Part shown: one piece after another, positions 56,882 through 63,853 of the stretch
Layout: every line of letters begins with the position of its first letter
How positions within the stretch are numbered: the first letter of the stretch is position 1
NCBI GenBank assembly: GCA_963815045.1
Contig: CAWFET010000003.1
Span: forward strand, 248,001 to 312,000
Source: DASUPK01 sp963815045
GTDB lineage: Bacteria > Actinomycetota > Thermoleophilia > Solirubrobacterales > 70-9
Reading direction: 5' to 3'
Length of the DNA stretch: 64,000 nt
Notes under the pieces: generated by a model
Told to the model about the DNA's origin: nothing
Databases searched by the model: none
What the model saw: only the letters and a program-made list of their open reading frames with translations
Program-made: the position numbers and the translations under genes

Positions 56882-58371
56882 TCCATCACCACCCGGACTG
56901 TCCGCAGGGACCGGTCGCTCGCGCCGCGGACGAGGCCGCCGTGGGCCAGCGAGTCCGCCATGTAGGCCATCGTGGGCGCTGTGAGGCGTTCTCCCGGGAG
57001 CACGTTCGGAACTCCCGGCGGATAGGCGGCGAGGGATTCGGCCGCGATCCTTCCCTCGGCGTCCGCGAAGGCAACGACCTCCTGCGGGCCGAGAAACGCG
57101 TCCCGCGGCGAGAGCTCGAGGGGACCCCAGGGGGGAGGCTCCGCAAACGCCCGGCGCCGTTCCTGGTCGCCCGGCCCGATCTCCTCCACCGCGTGCTCGA
57201 GCGACGCGACGAGCCGCTCCGCCGATGCGGTGGCCGTCTCGCCGAGCCCGAAGACGGCGACGATCACGTTCTCGGAGAAGAGCTCGAGGACGGCGTCGTC
57301 CTTGGCCCTCATCAGCTCGGCGATCCGGTGGCCGGTCGCTCCCGTCCCCCGGACGTCGATCGAGAGCCGCAGCGGGTCCCAGGCGGCCACGCTGGTGCGG
57401 CCGGCGAGCCGCTCGTCGAGCACGTCGAGGCCGGGGATCCCACGGATCCGCTCTCGCGTCGCGGCGAGCCTCTCCAGCGTGTCGTCGAGCAGCTCGTGCC
57501 CCCGGGTGGCGGCGAGCCGCCTCGCGGCATCGAGCGATGCCGTCAGCAGGGCGTTCGGACTCGTCGACTCGACCAGCGTCACCGAGCGGTCGACGATGTC
57601 CCCGTCCACCCGGTCGCCGTCGCCCAGATGCAGGATCGCCGACTGGGTCAGGCTGCCGACGATCTTGTGCGTGCTCGAGAGCACCATGTCCGCGCCACCC
57701 CTCAGCGCGCCGGCGGGGAGGCCCTCGTGGAAGTAGAGGTGGGAGCCCCAGGCCTCGTCCACCACCAGCGGGATGTCGCGCGAGTGGGCGACCTCAGCGA
57801 GCTCCGCCACGCGCGCCACGGCGCCGAAGTAGGTCGGCGAGACGAGCATGACCGCCTCCGCGTCGGGCTCGGCGTCGAGGGCCGCCGTCAGGGCCTCGGG
57901 AGTGACGCAGTGGGCGATCCCGAGCTCCGGGTCGATCTCCGGCGAGACGAACGTCGGCCGCAGGCCGGAGAGGACCAGGCCGTCGATGATCGATGAGTGA
58001 ACGTTCCGCTGGACTACCACGGGCCCCCGGTCCGGAGGACCGGTCCTGAGCTTGCCGGTGGCGTGCGCGAGGGTCATGCAGATCGCGTGATTGCCGCCGG
58101 AGGCGCCGTTCAGCAGAAACCAGCTGCGCCTCGCCCCCCAGGCGTCTGCGGCCAGCGACTGAGCGCGCTGGAACGGGGTCGGCTCGGGCCCGACGTCGAT
58201 CCCCTCGATCCCGGCGGGAACGTCGTGGAGGACCGCCGCTTCGCCCAGCGCCTCGATCAGTCCGGCGTCCGCGCCTGTGCCCTTGTGGCCAGGGATGTGG
58301 AAGCGTCCGGGGTTGCGGGCGACGTAGGAGACGACCGCGTCGAGGTACGGAGCTTCGTTCTGGTCGGCCAC
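56878..58371 (-). CDS. Orn/Lys/Arg decarboxylase (fold type I, SpeA/Cad-like)
   Basis: 497 residues: RFHIPGHKGTGAD near the N-terminus, LNGASGGNHA (cofactor phosphate), VVQRNVHSSIIDGL, VDEAWGSHLYFH (cofactor Asp) and SSTHKIVGSLTQSA (PLP Lys ~236), then a C-terminal domain with PPGVPNVLPGE. This is the Gram-positive arginine/ornithine/lysine decarboxylase type. With the downstream guanidino hydrolase, arginine (giving agmatine) is the best guess. GTG 58371 has TACGAT 6 nt upstream. Confidence 0.88.
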   Translation of the reverse strand: MADQNEAPYLDAVVSYVARNPGRFHIPGHKGTGADAGLIEALGEAAVLHDVPAGIEGIDVGPEPTPFQRAQSLAADAWGARRSWFLLNGASGGNHAICMTLAHATGKLRTGPPDRGPVVVQRNVHSSIIDGLVLSGLRPTFVSPEIDPELGIAHCVTPEALTAALDAEPDAEAVMLVSPTYFGAVARVAELAEVAHSRDIPLVVDEAWGSHLYFHEGLPAGALRGGADMVLSSTHKIVGSLTQSAILHLGDGDRVDGDIVDRSVTLVESTSPNALLTASLDAARRLAATRGHELLDDTLERLAATRERIRGIPGLDVLDERLAGRTSVAAWDPLRLSIDVRGTGATGHRIAELMRAKDDAVLELFSENVIVAVFGLGETATASAERLVASLEHAVEEIGPGDQERRRAFAEPPPWGPLELSPRDAFLGPQEVVAFADAEGRIAAESLAAYPPGVPNVLPGERLTAPTMAYMADSLAHGGLVRGASDRSLRTVRVVME

Positions 58372-58377
58372 TAGGCG

Positions 58378-58383
58378 ATCGTA
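58378..58383 (-). promoter_or_regulatory. Candidate -10 box TACGAT of the decarboxylase operon
   Basis: On the complement ATACGATCG precedes GTG 58371 with TACGAT ending 6 nt before it. The same 9-mer lies before the aldehyde dehydrogenase start at 59982. Confidence 0.5.
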
Positions 58384-58388
58384 TCCAC

Positions 58389-58484
58389 GGCTTCGCCTTC
58401 AGATCGCGGCCACGAGCGGCCGCCCCTCACAAGTCGCTACGCGCTTCGCGGTCCGCTCCAAAATGGATCGGCCTGGTGGCCGCT
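58389..58484. repeat. Dispersed ~95-bp palindromic repeat, copy A
   Basis: Runs from GGCTTCGCC through CGGCCACGAGCGGCCG, CAAGTCGCTACG and CCGCTCCAAAATGG to CCTGGTGGCCGCT. The right end touches the TAG stop of the aldehyde dehydrogenase gene (complement). Two internal palindromes can form hairpins. Copies B and C are at 60029-60124 and 61658-61752. Confidence 0.75.
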
Positions 58485-59982
58485 ACGCCCCGTGCGGCGG
58501 CTCTCCGCCGGTGTATTGCGAGTACGGGTACCACCACTCCTTCGGCGCCACCTCGCTCTCGATGTGGACGTGCTTCGTCTCCTGGAAGGCCTCGAGTCCC
58601 TCGCGCCCCAGCTCGCGGCCGAGGCCGGACTGCTTGAAGCCGCCGAAGGGGCCCGCGTCGTTGTCGGTGAGCGGGTCGTTGAACCAGACGGTGCCGGCCT
58701 TCACCTCGCGCATGCAGCGCAGGATCGTCCTGAAGTCCTCGGTGTAGATGTTCGCCCCGAGCCCATAGGGGGTGGAGTTGGCGAGCTCGATCGCCTCGTC
58801 GAGGCTCTTCACGGGGACGAGGGGGGCTACCGGGCCGAAGGTCTCCTCCCGCAGCAGATCGGTCTCCGCCGGTGCGCCGGTGACGACCGCGGGCGCGAAG
58901 AAGTGACCACGCCCCTGACCGCCGGAGTCGCCGCCGACCACCACCTCGGCGCCGGAGCCGACGGCCGCCTCCACCTGGGCGGCGACTTTCCCCCGCTGGT
59001 CCGCGGAGACCATCGGACCGATGTCCGTGTCGCTCTGCATCGGATCGCCGATCACCAGGCTCTTCGTGTAGTCGACGAACGCGTTCAGGTAGTCGTCGTA
59101 GACGTCCTCCATCACGTAGAAGCGCTCGGCGCTCGTGCAGACCTGGCCCGAGTTGAGGAACGCGGCCCACGCCCCGCCCTTGGCGGCGACATCGATCCGG
59201 TCCGCGACGTCCGAGCAGACGATGAACGGGTCCTTGCCGCCCATCTCGAGGTTGACGCGGGCCATGCGATCGATGCAGGCCTGGGCCACCTTCTTCCCGG
59301 TCCCGACCGAGCCCGTGAAGGCGATGCCGTCGACGCGCGGCTCGGAGGCGATCGCCGCTCCGACCTCGGGCCCTCCCGCCACCAGGTTCACGACGCCGGG
59401 CGGCAGGTGATCGAGGCAGGGGGCGAGCATCAGCGTCGAGAGCGGGGTGAGCTCGGATGGCTTGCAGACGAGGGTGTTGCCCGCCGCCAGCGCCGGCGCC
59501 ATCTTCCAGGCGAGCAGCAGGAGGGGGTAGTTCCAGGGAACGATGCAGCCGATCACGCCGAGCGGCTCCTTCACCACCAGGGAGAGCTGACTCGACTCGA
59601 TCGACGGAATGATCCGACCCGCCGAATCGCGGCCGATCTCGGCGTAGTAGTCGAAGCAGGCGGCGGTCCAGCCGATCTCGTCGGAGTTCTCGACCAGCGG
59701 CTTGCCGCCCTCGAGCGTCATCACCTCGGCGAGCTCGTCGGTCCGCGCGCGCAGCCGCATCGCGACCTCCCGCAGCAGCTCGCCTCGGTCCACCGCCGGC
59801 GTCCTGGCCCACTCCCGTGATGCCTCGCGAGCGGCGGCGAACGCGGCGTCCAGCTGCTCGGGGTCGGCGGTCCCGATCGACGCGACGGTCTCCTCGGTGA
59901 AGGGGTTCTCGACCTCGAGCGGTGACCCGTTGCCGGCGACTCCTTCGCCGTTGACCAACATCCGTGTCTCGAACTCGGCCAT
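58483..59982 (-). CDS. Aldehyde dehydrogenase (NAD(P)+-dependent)
   Basis: 499 residues: GCIVPWNYPLLLLAWKMAPAL, FTGSVGTGKKVA, LEMGGKDPF (general base Glu ~246), NSGQVCTSAER (nucleophile Cys ~282), EETFGPVAPL and PFGGFKQSGLGRELG. Betaine/amino-aldehyde-type ALDHs share this pattern, so oxidation of aminobutyraldehyde from putrescine is possible given the neighbouring amine-forming operon. ATG 59982 is set by TACGAT 6 nt upstream; the longer in-frame extension runs into repeat copy B and is rejected. Confidence 0.92.
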   Translation of the reverse strand: MAEFETRMLVNGEGVAGNGSPLEVENPFTEETVASIGTADPEQLDAAFAAAREASREWARTPAVDRGELLREVAMRLRARTDELAEVMTLEGGKPLVENSDEIGWTAACFDYYAEIGRDSAGRIIPSIESSQLSLVVKEPLGVIGCIVPWNYPLLLLAWKMAPALAAGNTLVCKPSELTPLSTLMLAPCLDHLPPGVVNLVAGGPEVGAAIASEPRVDGIAFTGSVGTGKKVAQACIDRMARVNLEMGGKDPFIVCSDVADRIDVAAKGGAWAAFLNSGQVCTSAERFYVMEDVYDDYLNAFVDYTKSLVIGDPMQSDTDIGPMVSADQRGKVAAQVEAAVGSGAEVVVGGDSGGQGRGHFFAPAVVTGAPAETDLLREETFGPVAPLVPVKSLDEAIELANSTPYGLGANIYTEDFRTILRCMREVKAGTVWFNDPLTDNDAGPFGGFKQSGLGRELGREGLEAFQETKHVHIESEVAPKEWWYPYSQYTGGEPPHGA

Positions 59983-59988
59983 ACCCCG

Positions 59989-59994
59989 ATCGTA
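59989..59994 (-). promoter_or_regulatory. Candidate -10 box TACGAT of the aldehyde dehydrogenase gene
   Basis: On the complement ATACGATCG is followed, from TACGAT, by exactly 6 nt and ATG 59982; identical core to the decarboxylase promoter. Confidence 0.5.
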
Positions 59995-60028
59995 TTGGTG
60001 GGACGGCTTCGCCATCGCGCTGATGCAC

Positions 60029-60124
60029 GGCTTCGCCATCGAGCCGCGGCCACAAGCGGCCGCCCCTCATAAGTCGCTCCGGGCTTCGCCCTCCGCTCCA
60101 AAGGAAAGCGGCCTGGTGGCCGCT
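60029..60124. repeat. Dispersed ~95-bp palindromic repeat, copy B
   Basis: Same orientation as copy A. It contains GGCTTCGCCATCG, CGGCCACAAGCGGCCG, TAAGTCGCTCC, GGGCTTCGCCCTCCGCTCC and CCTGGTGGCCGCT. A second ACGGCTTCGCCATCG lies 24 bp before it. The spacer of the last hairpin differs from copies A and C. Confidence 0.72.
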
Positions 60125-60338
60125 CAGGGGTAGGCGGGGTAGGACGGCCAGGGGGAGAAGGAAACCGGCCGCCCTATCCGCCCGCCTGCGCCGAGGCTGA
60201 AACCCGGCGGAGGCGAGGCACTGAATATGTGGGCGGGCGCCGGAGTAGGGGGTCTCCGAACGCCCGCCCGCTGCCTCGACTCAGAGCGAGATTACCCCGC
60301 CGATATCTACCTAAACCTGCGTATTCCGCAGTTTGCGA
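60125..60338. other. Non-coding stretch with two large GC-rich hairpins
   Basis: No credible gene. An imperfect hairpin pairs GGCGGGGTAGG (from about 60132) with CCTATCCGCC (to about 60184). A strong second one pairs GGGCGGGCG (60231-60239) with CGCCCGCCC (60261-60269), with an inner CGGAG/CTCCG stem. It lies upstream of the ALDH promoter and downstream of the gene at 60339-60683, so it may be a terminator region or a structured RNA. Confidence 0.4.
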
Positions 60339-60683
60339 CTATCGACCCTTCGCAGCGACGGCTCGTTGCAGCTGGCTCTTGTTCATGCTCGAGCGGCCGT
60401 CGATGCGCAGGCGCTTCGCCTGGTTGTAGAGCTGTTCCTTGGTCTGGCCCTTCGGCCGGTTCGTCCCGGAGCGCTGTCCTCCCCGGCTCTGCGGCGAGGA
60501 CCCCCGGGTCGAGCTGCGCGACCGGGTGCTGGATTCTCCCGAGCGAGCGCGGTTCTTGTTCACCGTGCGTGCAGCCATTTCCTTCGCGCGGGACGACGAT
60601 GCGCCGCGCTTCTGAGCGCTCTGCTTGACCTTCTCGTACTGCCGGGCACGCTTCGTTCCCTTCTTTACGCCACGCGGTGGCAT
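60339..60683 (-). CDS. Small basic protein with Rho-N/SAP-like C-terminus (plasmid-stabilization-type annotation)
   Basis: 114 residues, strongly basic. N-terminal GTKRARQYEKVKQSAQKRG and AKEMAARTVNKNRARSGE are the conserved part of a family often labelled plasmid stabilisation protein; the C-terminal QLYNQAKRLRIDGRSSMNKSQL resembles the Rho N-terminal helix-extension-helix that binds nucleic acid. ATG 60683 has GAAGGAGGG upstream. A sigma-B-like promoter (60743-60719) suggests it belongs to the general stress response. Confidence 0.8.
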   Translation of the reverse strand: MPPRGVKKGTKRARQYEKVKQSAQKRGASSSRAKEMAARTVNKNRARSGESSTRSRSSTRGSSPQSRGGQRSGTNRPKGQTKEQLYNQAKRLRIDGRSSMNKSQLQRAVAAKGR

Positions 60684-60718
60684 TCGAATCCCTCCTTCAT
60701 GGGCTTTCAGCCCTTGCG

Positions 60719-60743
60719 GTACCCGGCGCGCGGGCGGGGAAAC
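60719..60743 (-). promoter_or_regulatory. Sigma-B-like promoter GTTT-N15-GGGTAC (complement)
   Basis: On the complement GTTT (60743-60740), a 15-nt spacer and GGGTAC (60724-60719) match the sigma-B consensus GNNT-N14-16-GGGTAC/T exactly and point at the gene at 60339-60683. Confidence 0.68.
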
Positions 60744-60746
60744 GGT

Positions 60747-60773
60747 GTTTCCCATCCCCGCATTCCTGGGTAG
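60747..60773 (+). promoter_or_regulatory. Sigma-B-like promoter GTTT-N17-GGGTAG
   Basis: GTTT (60747-60750), 17-nt spacer and GGGTAG (60768-60773) precede the sigma factor gene, suggesting autoregulation. Spacing is one longer than consensus. It is divergent from and adjacent to the promoter at 60719-60743. Confidence 0.55.
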
Positions 60774-60845
60774 CTACCTTTCGTGGGCGGCCACACCTCG
60801 GGCTCCCCAGGGGCGATACAGCCACGGGTCACGAGGAGCCGAGCC

Positions 60846-61658
60846 TTGACTGAACTTGCCTTGGCCGACATCCAAATGAAGGATCAGACCCCCTCTCCAG
60901 GGCCTGGTGAACAGCTGCTCGGCGAGCGTCGGCTTCTCGAGCGCTACGCCAAGGACAAGTCGGCGATCGTCCGCGAGGAGCTGGTCGACCGCTTCATGCC
61001 ACTCGCACGCCGCCTCGCGGCGCGCTACGCCGGCGGGGCCGAGCCGTTCGACGACCTGGTGCAGGTCGCCAGCGTGGGCCTGGTCAAGGCGATCGACCGC
61101 TTCGATCCCGAGCGTGGCACAGCGTTCTCCACCTTCGCGGTGCCGACCATCCTCGGCGAGCTGAAGCGCCACTTCCGCGACCGCGGCTGGTCGGTGCACG
61201 TGCCGAGGGACGTCCAGGAGCGCATCCTCAAGGTCGAGCGCGCCACGGCGGAGTTGCCCGCCAAGCTGGGTCACACGCCCACGATTCAGGAGATCGGCCA
61301 GCGCATCGAGGCGACCGACGAGGAGGTGCTCGAGGCGATGCATGCCTCCCAGGGCCATCATGCGGTGTCGCTCGACGCGACGTCGACGATGGGCGACGGC
61401 GACGAACCGGGACCCCTGCGCGACCGGATCGGCTCGGAGGACCTCTCCTTCGACACGGTCGAGTACGGCGAGGCGATCGGGCCCGTCCTTCAGGAGATCT
61501 CCGACCGCGACCGCAAGGTCCTCCACCTGCGGTTCGTCGAGGACCTCACCCAGAGTGAGATCGCCGACCGCGTCGGCGTCTCCCAGATGCACGTCTCGCG
61601 GATCCTGCGGGCGACGATTGAGAAGCTCCGGGAGCGAATCCCCGAAGAGGAGCTCTAA
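60846..61658 (+). CDS. sigB: SigB/SigF/SigG-family RNA polymerase sigma factor
   Basis: 270 residues: region 2 (EELVDRFMPLARRLAARYAGG, FDDLVQVASVGLVKAIDRFD, FSTFAVPTILGELKRHFRDRG), region 3 (VPRDVQERILKVE, HTPTIQEIGQRI) and region 4 (LHLRFVEDLTQSEIADRVGVSQMHVSRIL). Stress/sporulation group 3 sigma factor. TTG 60846 is chosen because GAGGAG (60833-60838) precedes it; ATG 60876 is the alternative. Controlled in all likelihood by the convergent RsbW/RsbV-like pair. Confidence 0.92.
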   Translation: MTELALADIQMKDQTPSPGPGEQLLGERRLLERYAKDKSAIVREELVDRFMPLARRLAARYAGGAEPFDDLVQVASVGLVKAIDRFDPERGTAFSTFAVPTILGELKRHFRDRGWSVHVPRDVQERILKVERATAELPAKLGHTPTIQEIGQRIEATDEEVLEAMHASQGHHAVSLDATSTMGDGDEPGPLRDRIGSEDLSFDTVEYGEAIGPVLQEISDRDRKVLHLRFVEDLTQSEIADRVGVSQMHVSRILRATIEKLRERIPEEEL

Positions 61659-61752
61659 GCGGCCACCAGGTCGCTCCATTTTGGAGCGGAGGGCGAAGCC
61701 CGTAGCGACTTGTGTGGGGCGGCCGCTCGTGGCCGCGACCTGAGGGCGAAGC
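61658..61752. repeat. Dispersed ~95-bp palindromic repeat, copy C (inverted)
   Basis: Opposite orientation to copies A and B. It begins at the last base of the sigma factor TAA with AGCGGCCACCAGG, then CGCTCCA-TTT-TGGAGCG (perfect 7-bp hairpin), GGGCGAAGCCCGTAGCGACTT, GGCCGCTCGTGGCCGCG and GGGCGAAGC. It fills most of the 106-bp gap to the RsbW-like gene. Confidence 0.75.
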
Positions 61753-61764
61753 GGGTGACTCTTC

Positions 61765-62580
61765 CTACTGAGCCTGCGTCACCTCGAACTCGAGGAACTC
61801 GGCCGCCTCGCCGCCGGGGCCCTCGCCCTTGGTGACCTCCATGTTGCTGGCGAGACTGCGCAGCGAGCCCGCCCCGGGCACCTCCATCTCGTCCATCAGC
61901 CGCTCGCCTCCGCCCGCCACCAGCGGACCGACCCGGACGCCGAGCGTGCCGACCCCATCCTTGATCGCAACGACGACCCTGCCGCTCGCGAACTCGCCGC
62001 CCTCGCTCGCTGACACCGCATCGCCGAGCAGCACGGTGTCCGCCAGCCGATCCACCGAGAACTCGGCACGCGCGGCAAGCGCTCCCATGATCCGGGCCAA
62101 GACCGGCTTCACAATGACTCCCGGGGTCAGGGCGATCTCGAGCTCCTTCGGGGCCACCGTGGGCTTGCCGTTGTTCGCGGCCTCGGGCTGGGCATAGCCG
62201 AATCGAATCCTCGTTCGGCTTCCTCGCCCGGCGCCGCCGCTGATCTCGAAGCTGTCGGAGAGTGCGGCGATCAGGGGCAGGCCGAGGCCGAGCGAGGGAT
62301 CGCCGTCATTGGCACGAGGCCTGAAGCCGTGACCCTCGTCTCCGACCTCGACGATGAGCTCGCTGTCGCCCGGCTCGGCGCTGACCAGCAGGGGGCCGGA
62401 CTCGCCCTCGTAGGCGTGCAGGACCACGTTGTTGCAGGCCTCGGTCACGACCGTCTTCAGATCCGCGATCCGCGACCCGGTGAGGCCCAGGGCCTCGGCC
62501 ACGCCGGCGATCGCCTGGCGTACGACGATCACGTTCTCCGCGGTCGCGGGCAGGCTCAGCTCGAAGCCGGCGGCGCTCAT
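61765..62580 (-). CDS. rsbW: RsbW-like anti-sigma factor/serine kinase with extra C-terminal domain
   Basis: 271 residues, about twice the usual RsbW length. Residues ~1-130 are a GHKL ATPase: N-box VTEACNNVVLHAYEG, G1 VGDEGHGFRP and G2 SLGLGLPLIAALSD. Residues ~145-255 look like a second, degenerate GHKL-type unit (LEIALTPGVIVKPVLARIMGAL, GRVVVAIKDGVGTLGVRVG) without intact N- or G-boxes. It should bind and inhibit the sigma factor and phosphorylate the STAS antagonist. ATG overlaps the STAS stop (ATGA, 62577-62580). Confidence 0.87.
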   Translation of the reverse strand: MSAAGFELSLPATAENVIVVRQAIAGVAEALGLTGSRIADLKTVVTEACNNVVLHAYEGESGPLLVSAEPGDSELIVEVGDEGHGFRPRANDGDPSLGLGLPLIAALSDSFEISGGAGRGSRTRIRFGYAQPEAANNGKPTVAPKELEIALTPGVIVKPVLARIMGALAARAEFSVDRLADTVLLGDAVSASEGGEFASGRVVVAIKDGVGTLGVRVGPLVAGGGERLMDEMEVPGAGSLRSLASNMEVTKGEGPGGEAAEFLEFEVTQAQ

Positions 62581-62978
62581 CTGGCCGGCTCCTCGGAGCC
62601 CAGGGCCTCCTGGAAGGCCTCGTCCCGCCGGGCATGAACGGGCAGCTCGGTCCGCAGACCGGTCACCTCGAGCACGCGATCCACCGCGTCGGCGCCGTTG
62701 TCATGGACCACCGCGAGGCCGATGCCGGCCTCGGTCGCGCGACGGCGCTCGTCGAGGATCACTCCGAGAATGGACGAGTCGATGAACGTTGCCGGGGAGA
62801 GGTCGATCACGGTGGCGGTTCCTTCATCGAGCAGGCTGTCGATCCTCCGGCGGAGGGTCGGCGCGGTGCTCAAATCATGCTCGCCTGAAATGGTCAGCAC
62901 GGCCAGTCCTGCGTCGTTGCGCTCGAGCGCGAGTTCCCCCGTTCGCACAACGGCGAAACTACCTTGATCGGGGGGCAC
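62577..62978 (-). CDS. rsbV: Anti-sigma factor antagonist (RsbV-like STAS protein)
   Basis: 133 residues: STAS domain with LTISGEHDLSTAPTLRRRID, VIDLSPATFIDSSILGVIL (phosphorylatable Ser in DSS) and a C-terminal VLEVTGL. Unphosphorylated it binds RsbW and frees the sigma factor. GTG 62978 has AGGAGG (62989-62984 on the complement) placed inside the end of the upstream permease gene. There is no gap to the PotC stop, so it is probably co-transcribed with the polyamine transporter genes. Confidence 0.9.
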   Translation of the reverse strand: MPPDQGSFAVVRTGELALERNDAGLAVLTISGEHDLSTAPTLRRRIDSLLDEGTATVIDLSPATFIDSSILGVILDERRRATEAGIGLAVVHDNGADAVDRVLEVTGLRTELPVHARRDEAFQEALGSEEPAR

Positions 62979-63851
62979 TCAAACCTCCTGATCAGGACGA
63001 ACCGCAGCGAGCTTGTCCGCACGTCGCTGCTGCCACACCGTGAAGATCATCGCGAACACGGTGGTGGCAAAGAGCATGGTGGCGATGATGTAGACCTGAA
63101 CCGGGATGCCTCGCTGGGCCGCGCCGAAGATGTAGAGGGGGAAGGTCACCTGGGTGCCGGCCGTGAAGTTGGAGACGACGAAGTCGTCGATCGACAGCGC
63201 GAACGCGAGCAGCGCCCCCCCGATGATCCCGGGCCAGATCAACGGCAGGGTGATCTTCCTGAAGGTCGTGAAGGCGTCCGCGCCCAGGTCCTGAGCGGCC
63301 TCCTCGAGGCTGCGATCGAAGCCGATCAGCCGCGAGCGCACCACGATGACCACGAAGCTGATGCAGAACATGACGTGGGCGATCAGCAGCGTCGAGAAGC
63401 CCAGCTGGAGGCCGTAGATCAGGAACATCGAGAGCAGCGAGGCGCCCAGCACCACCTCGGGTGTGGCGGTGGGGACGACGATCAGGTAGTTCGAGGCCCG
63501 GCGGCCGAAGAAGTCGTAGCGGACGAGGGCGAGGGCGATCATGGTCCCGAGCACGGTCGAGATCAGCGTCGCCAGCAGGGCCAGGCGGAGGCTGAGGAGC
63601 AGGGCGTCGGTGAGCTCCGAGATCTCGAAGGGATGCGCCCAGTGGGAGAGGGTGAAGCCCTGCCAGGTGAAGTTGAACTTGCCCGCGGGGTCGTTGAACG
63701 AGAAGACGATGATCAGGATGATCGGGATCAGCATGTAGGCGATCGCGAGCCCGCCATAGATCAGGATTCCGTTGTGCTTCAGCCAATTCCACGCACGAGA
63801 GGGCGCGGATTCGCGGCGGCGCTGGGGGAGTGTGGCGGCGTGGGCTTCCAT
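62979..63851 (-). CDS. potC: ABC transporter permease, PotC type (spermidine/putrescine)
   Basis: 290 residues with six membrane helices. SFNDPAGKFNFTWQGFTLSHW is the usual PotC-like first loop; EEAAQDLGADAFTTFRKITLPLIWPGI is the EAA coupling loop; DDFVVSNFTAG is characteristic of the polyamine branch. It forms the channel with the permease partly encoded at the window end. Polyamine import fits the nearby putative putrescine-forming operon, though substrates of this family vary. Confidence 0.88.
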   Translation of the reverse strand: MEAHAATLPQRRRESAPSRAWNWLKHNGILIYGGLAIAYMLIPIILIIVFSFNDPAGKFNFTWQGFTLSHWAHPFEISELTDALLLSLRLALLATLISTVLGTMIALALVRYDFFGRRASNYLIVVPTATPEVVLGASLLSMFLIYGLQLGFSTLLIAHVMFCISFVVIVVRSRLIGFDRSLEEAAQDLGADAFTTFRKITLPLIWPGIIGGALLAFALSIDDFVVSNFTAGTQVTFPLYIFGAAQRGIPVQVYIIATMLFATTVFAMIFTVWQQRRADKLAAVRPDQEV

Positions 63852-63853
63852 CG

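Noticed and set aside
56881..56965. Plus-strand open frames across the decarboxylase/DDAH junction
   Set aside because: They cross two coupled genes with intact catalytic motifs on the complement and have no start signal of their own.
59983..60039. N-terminal extension of the aldehyde dehydrogenase from 60039
   Set aside because: The extra 19 residues are encoded by repeat-related sequence (AKP twice) and lie upstream of the likely promoter; ATG 59982 fits better.
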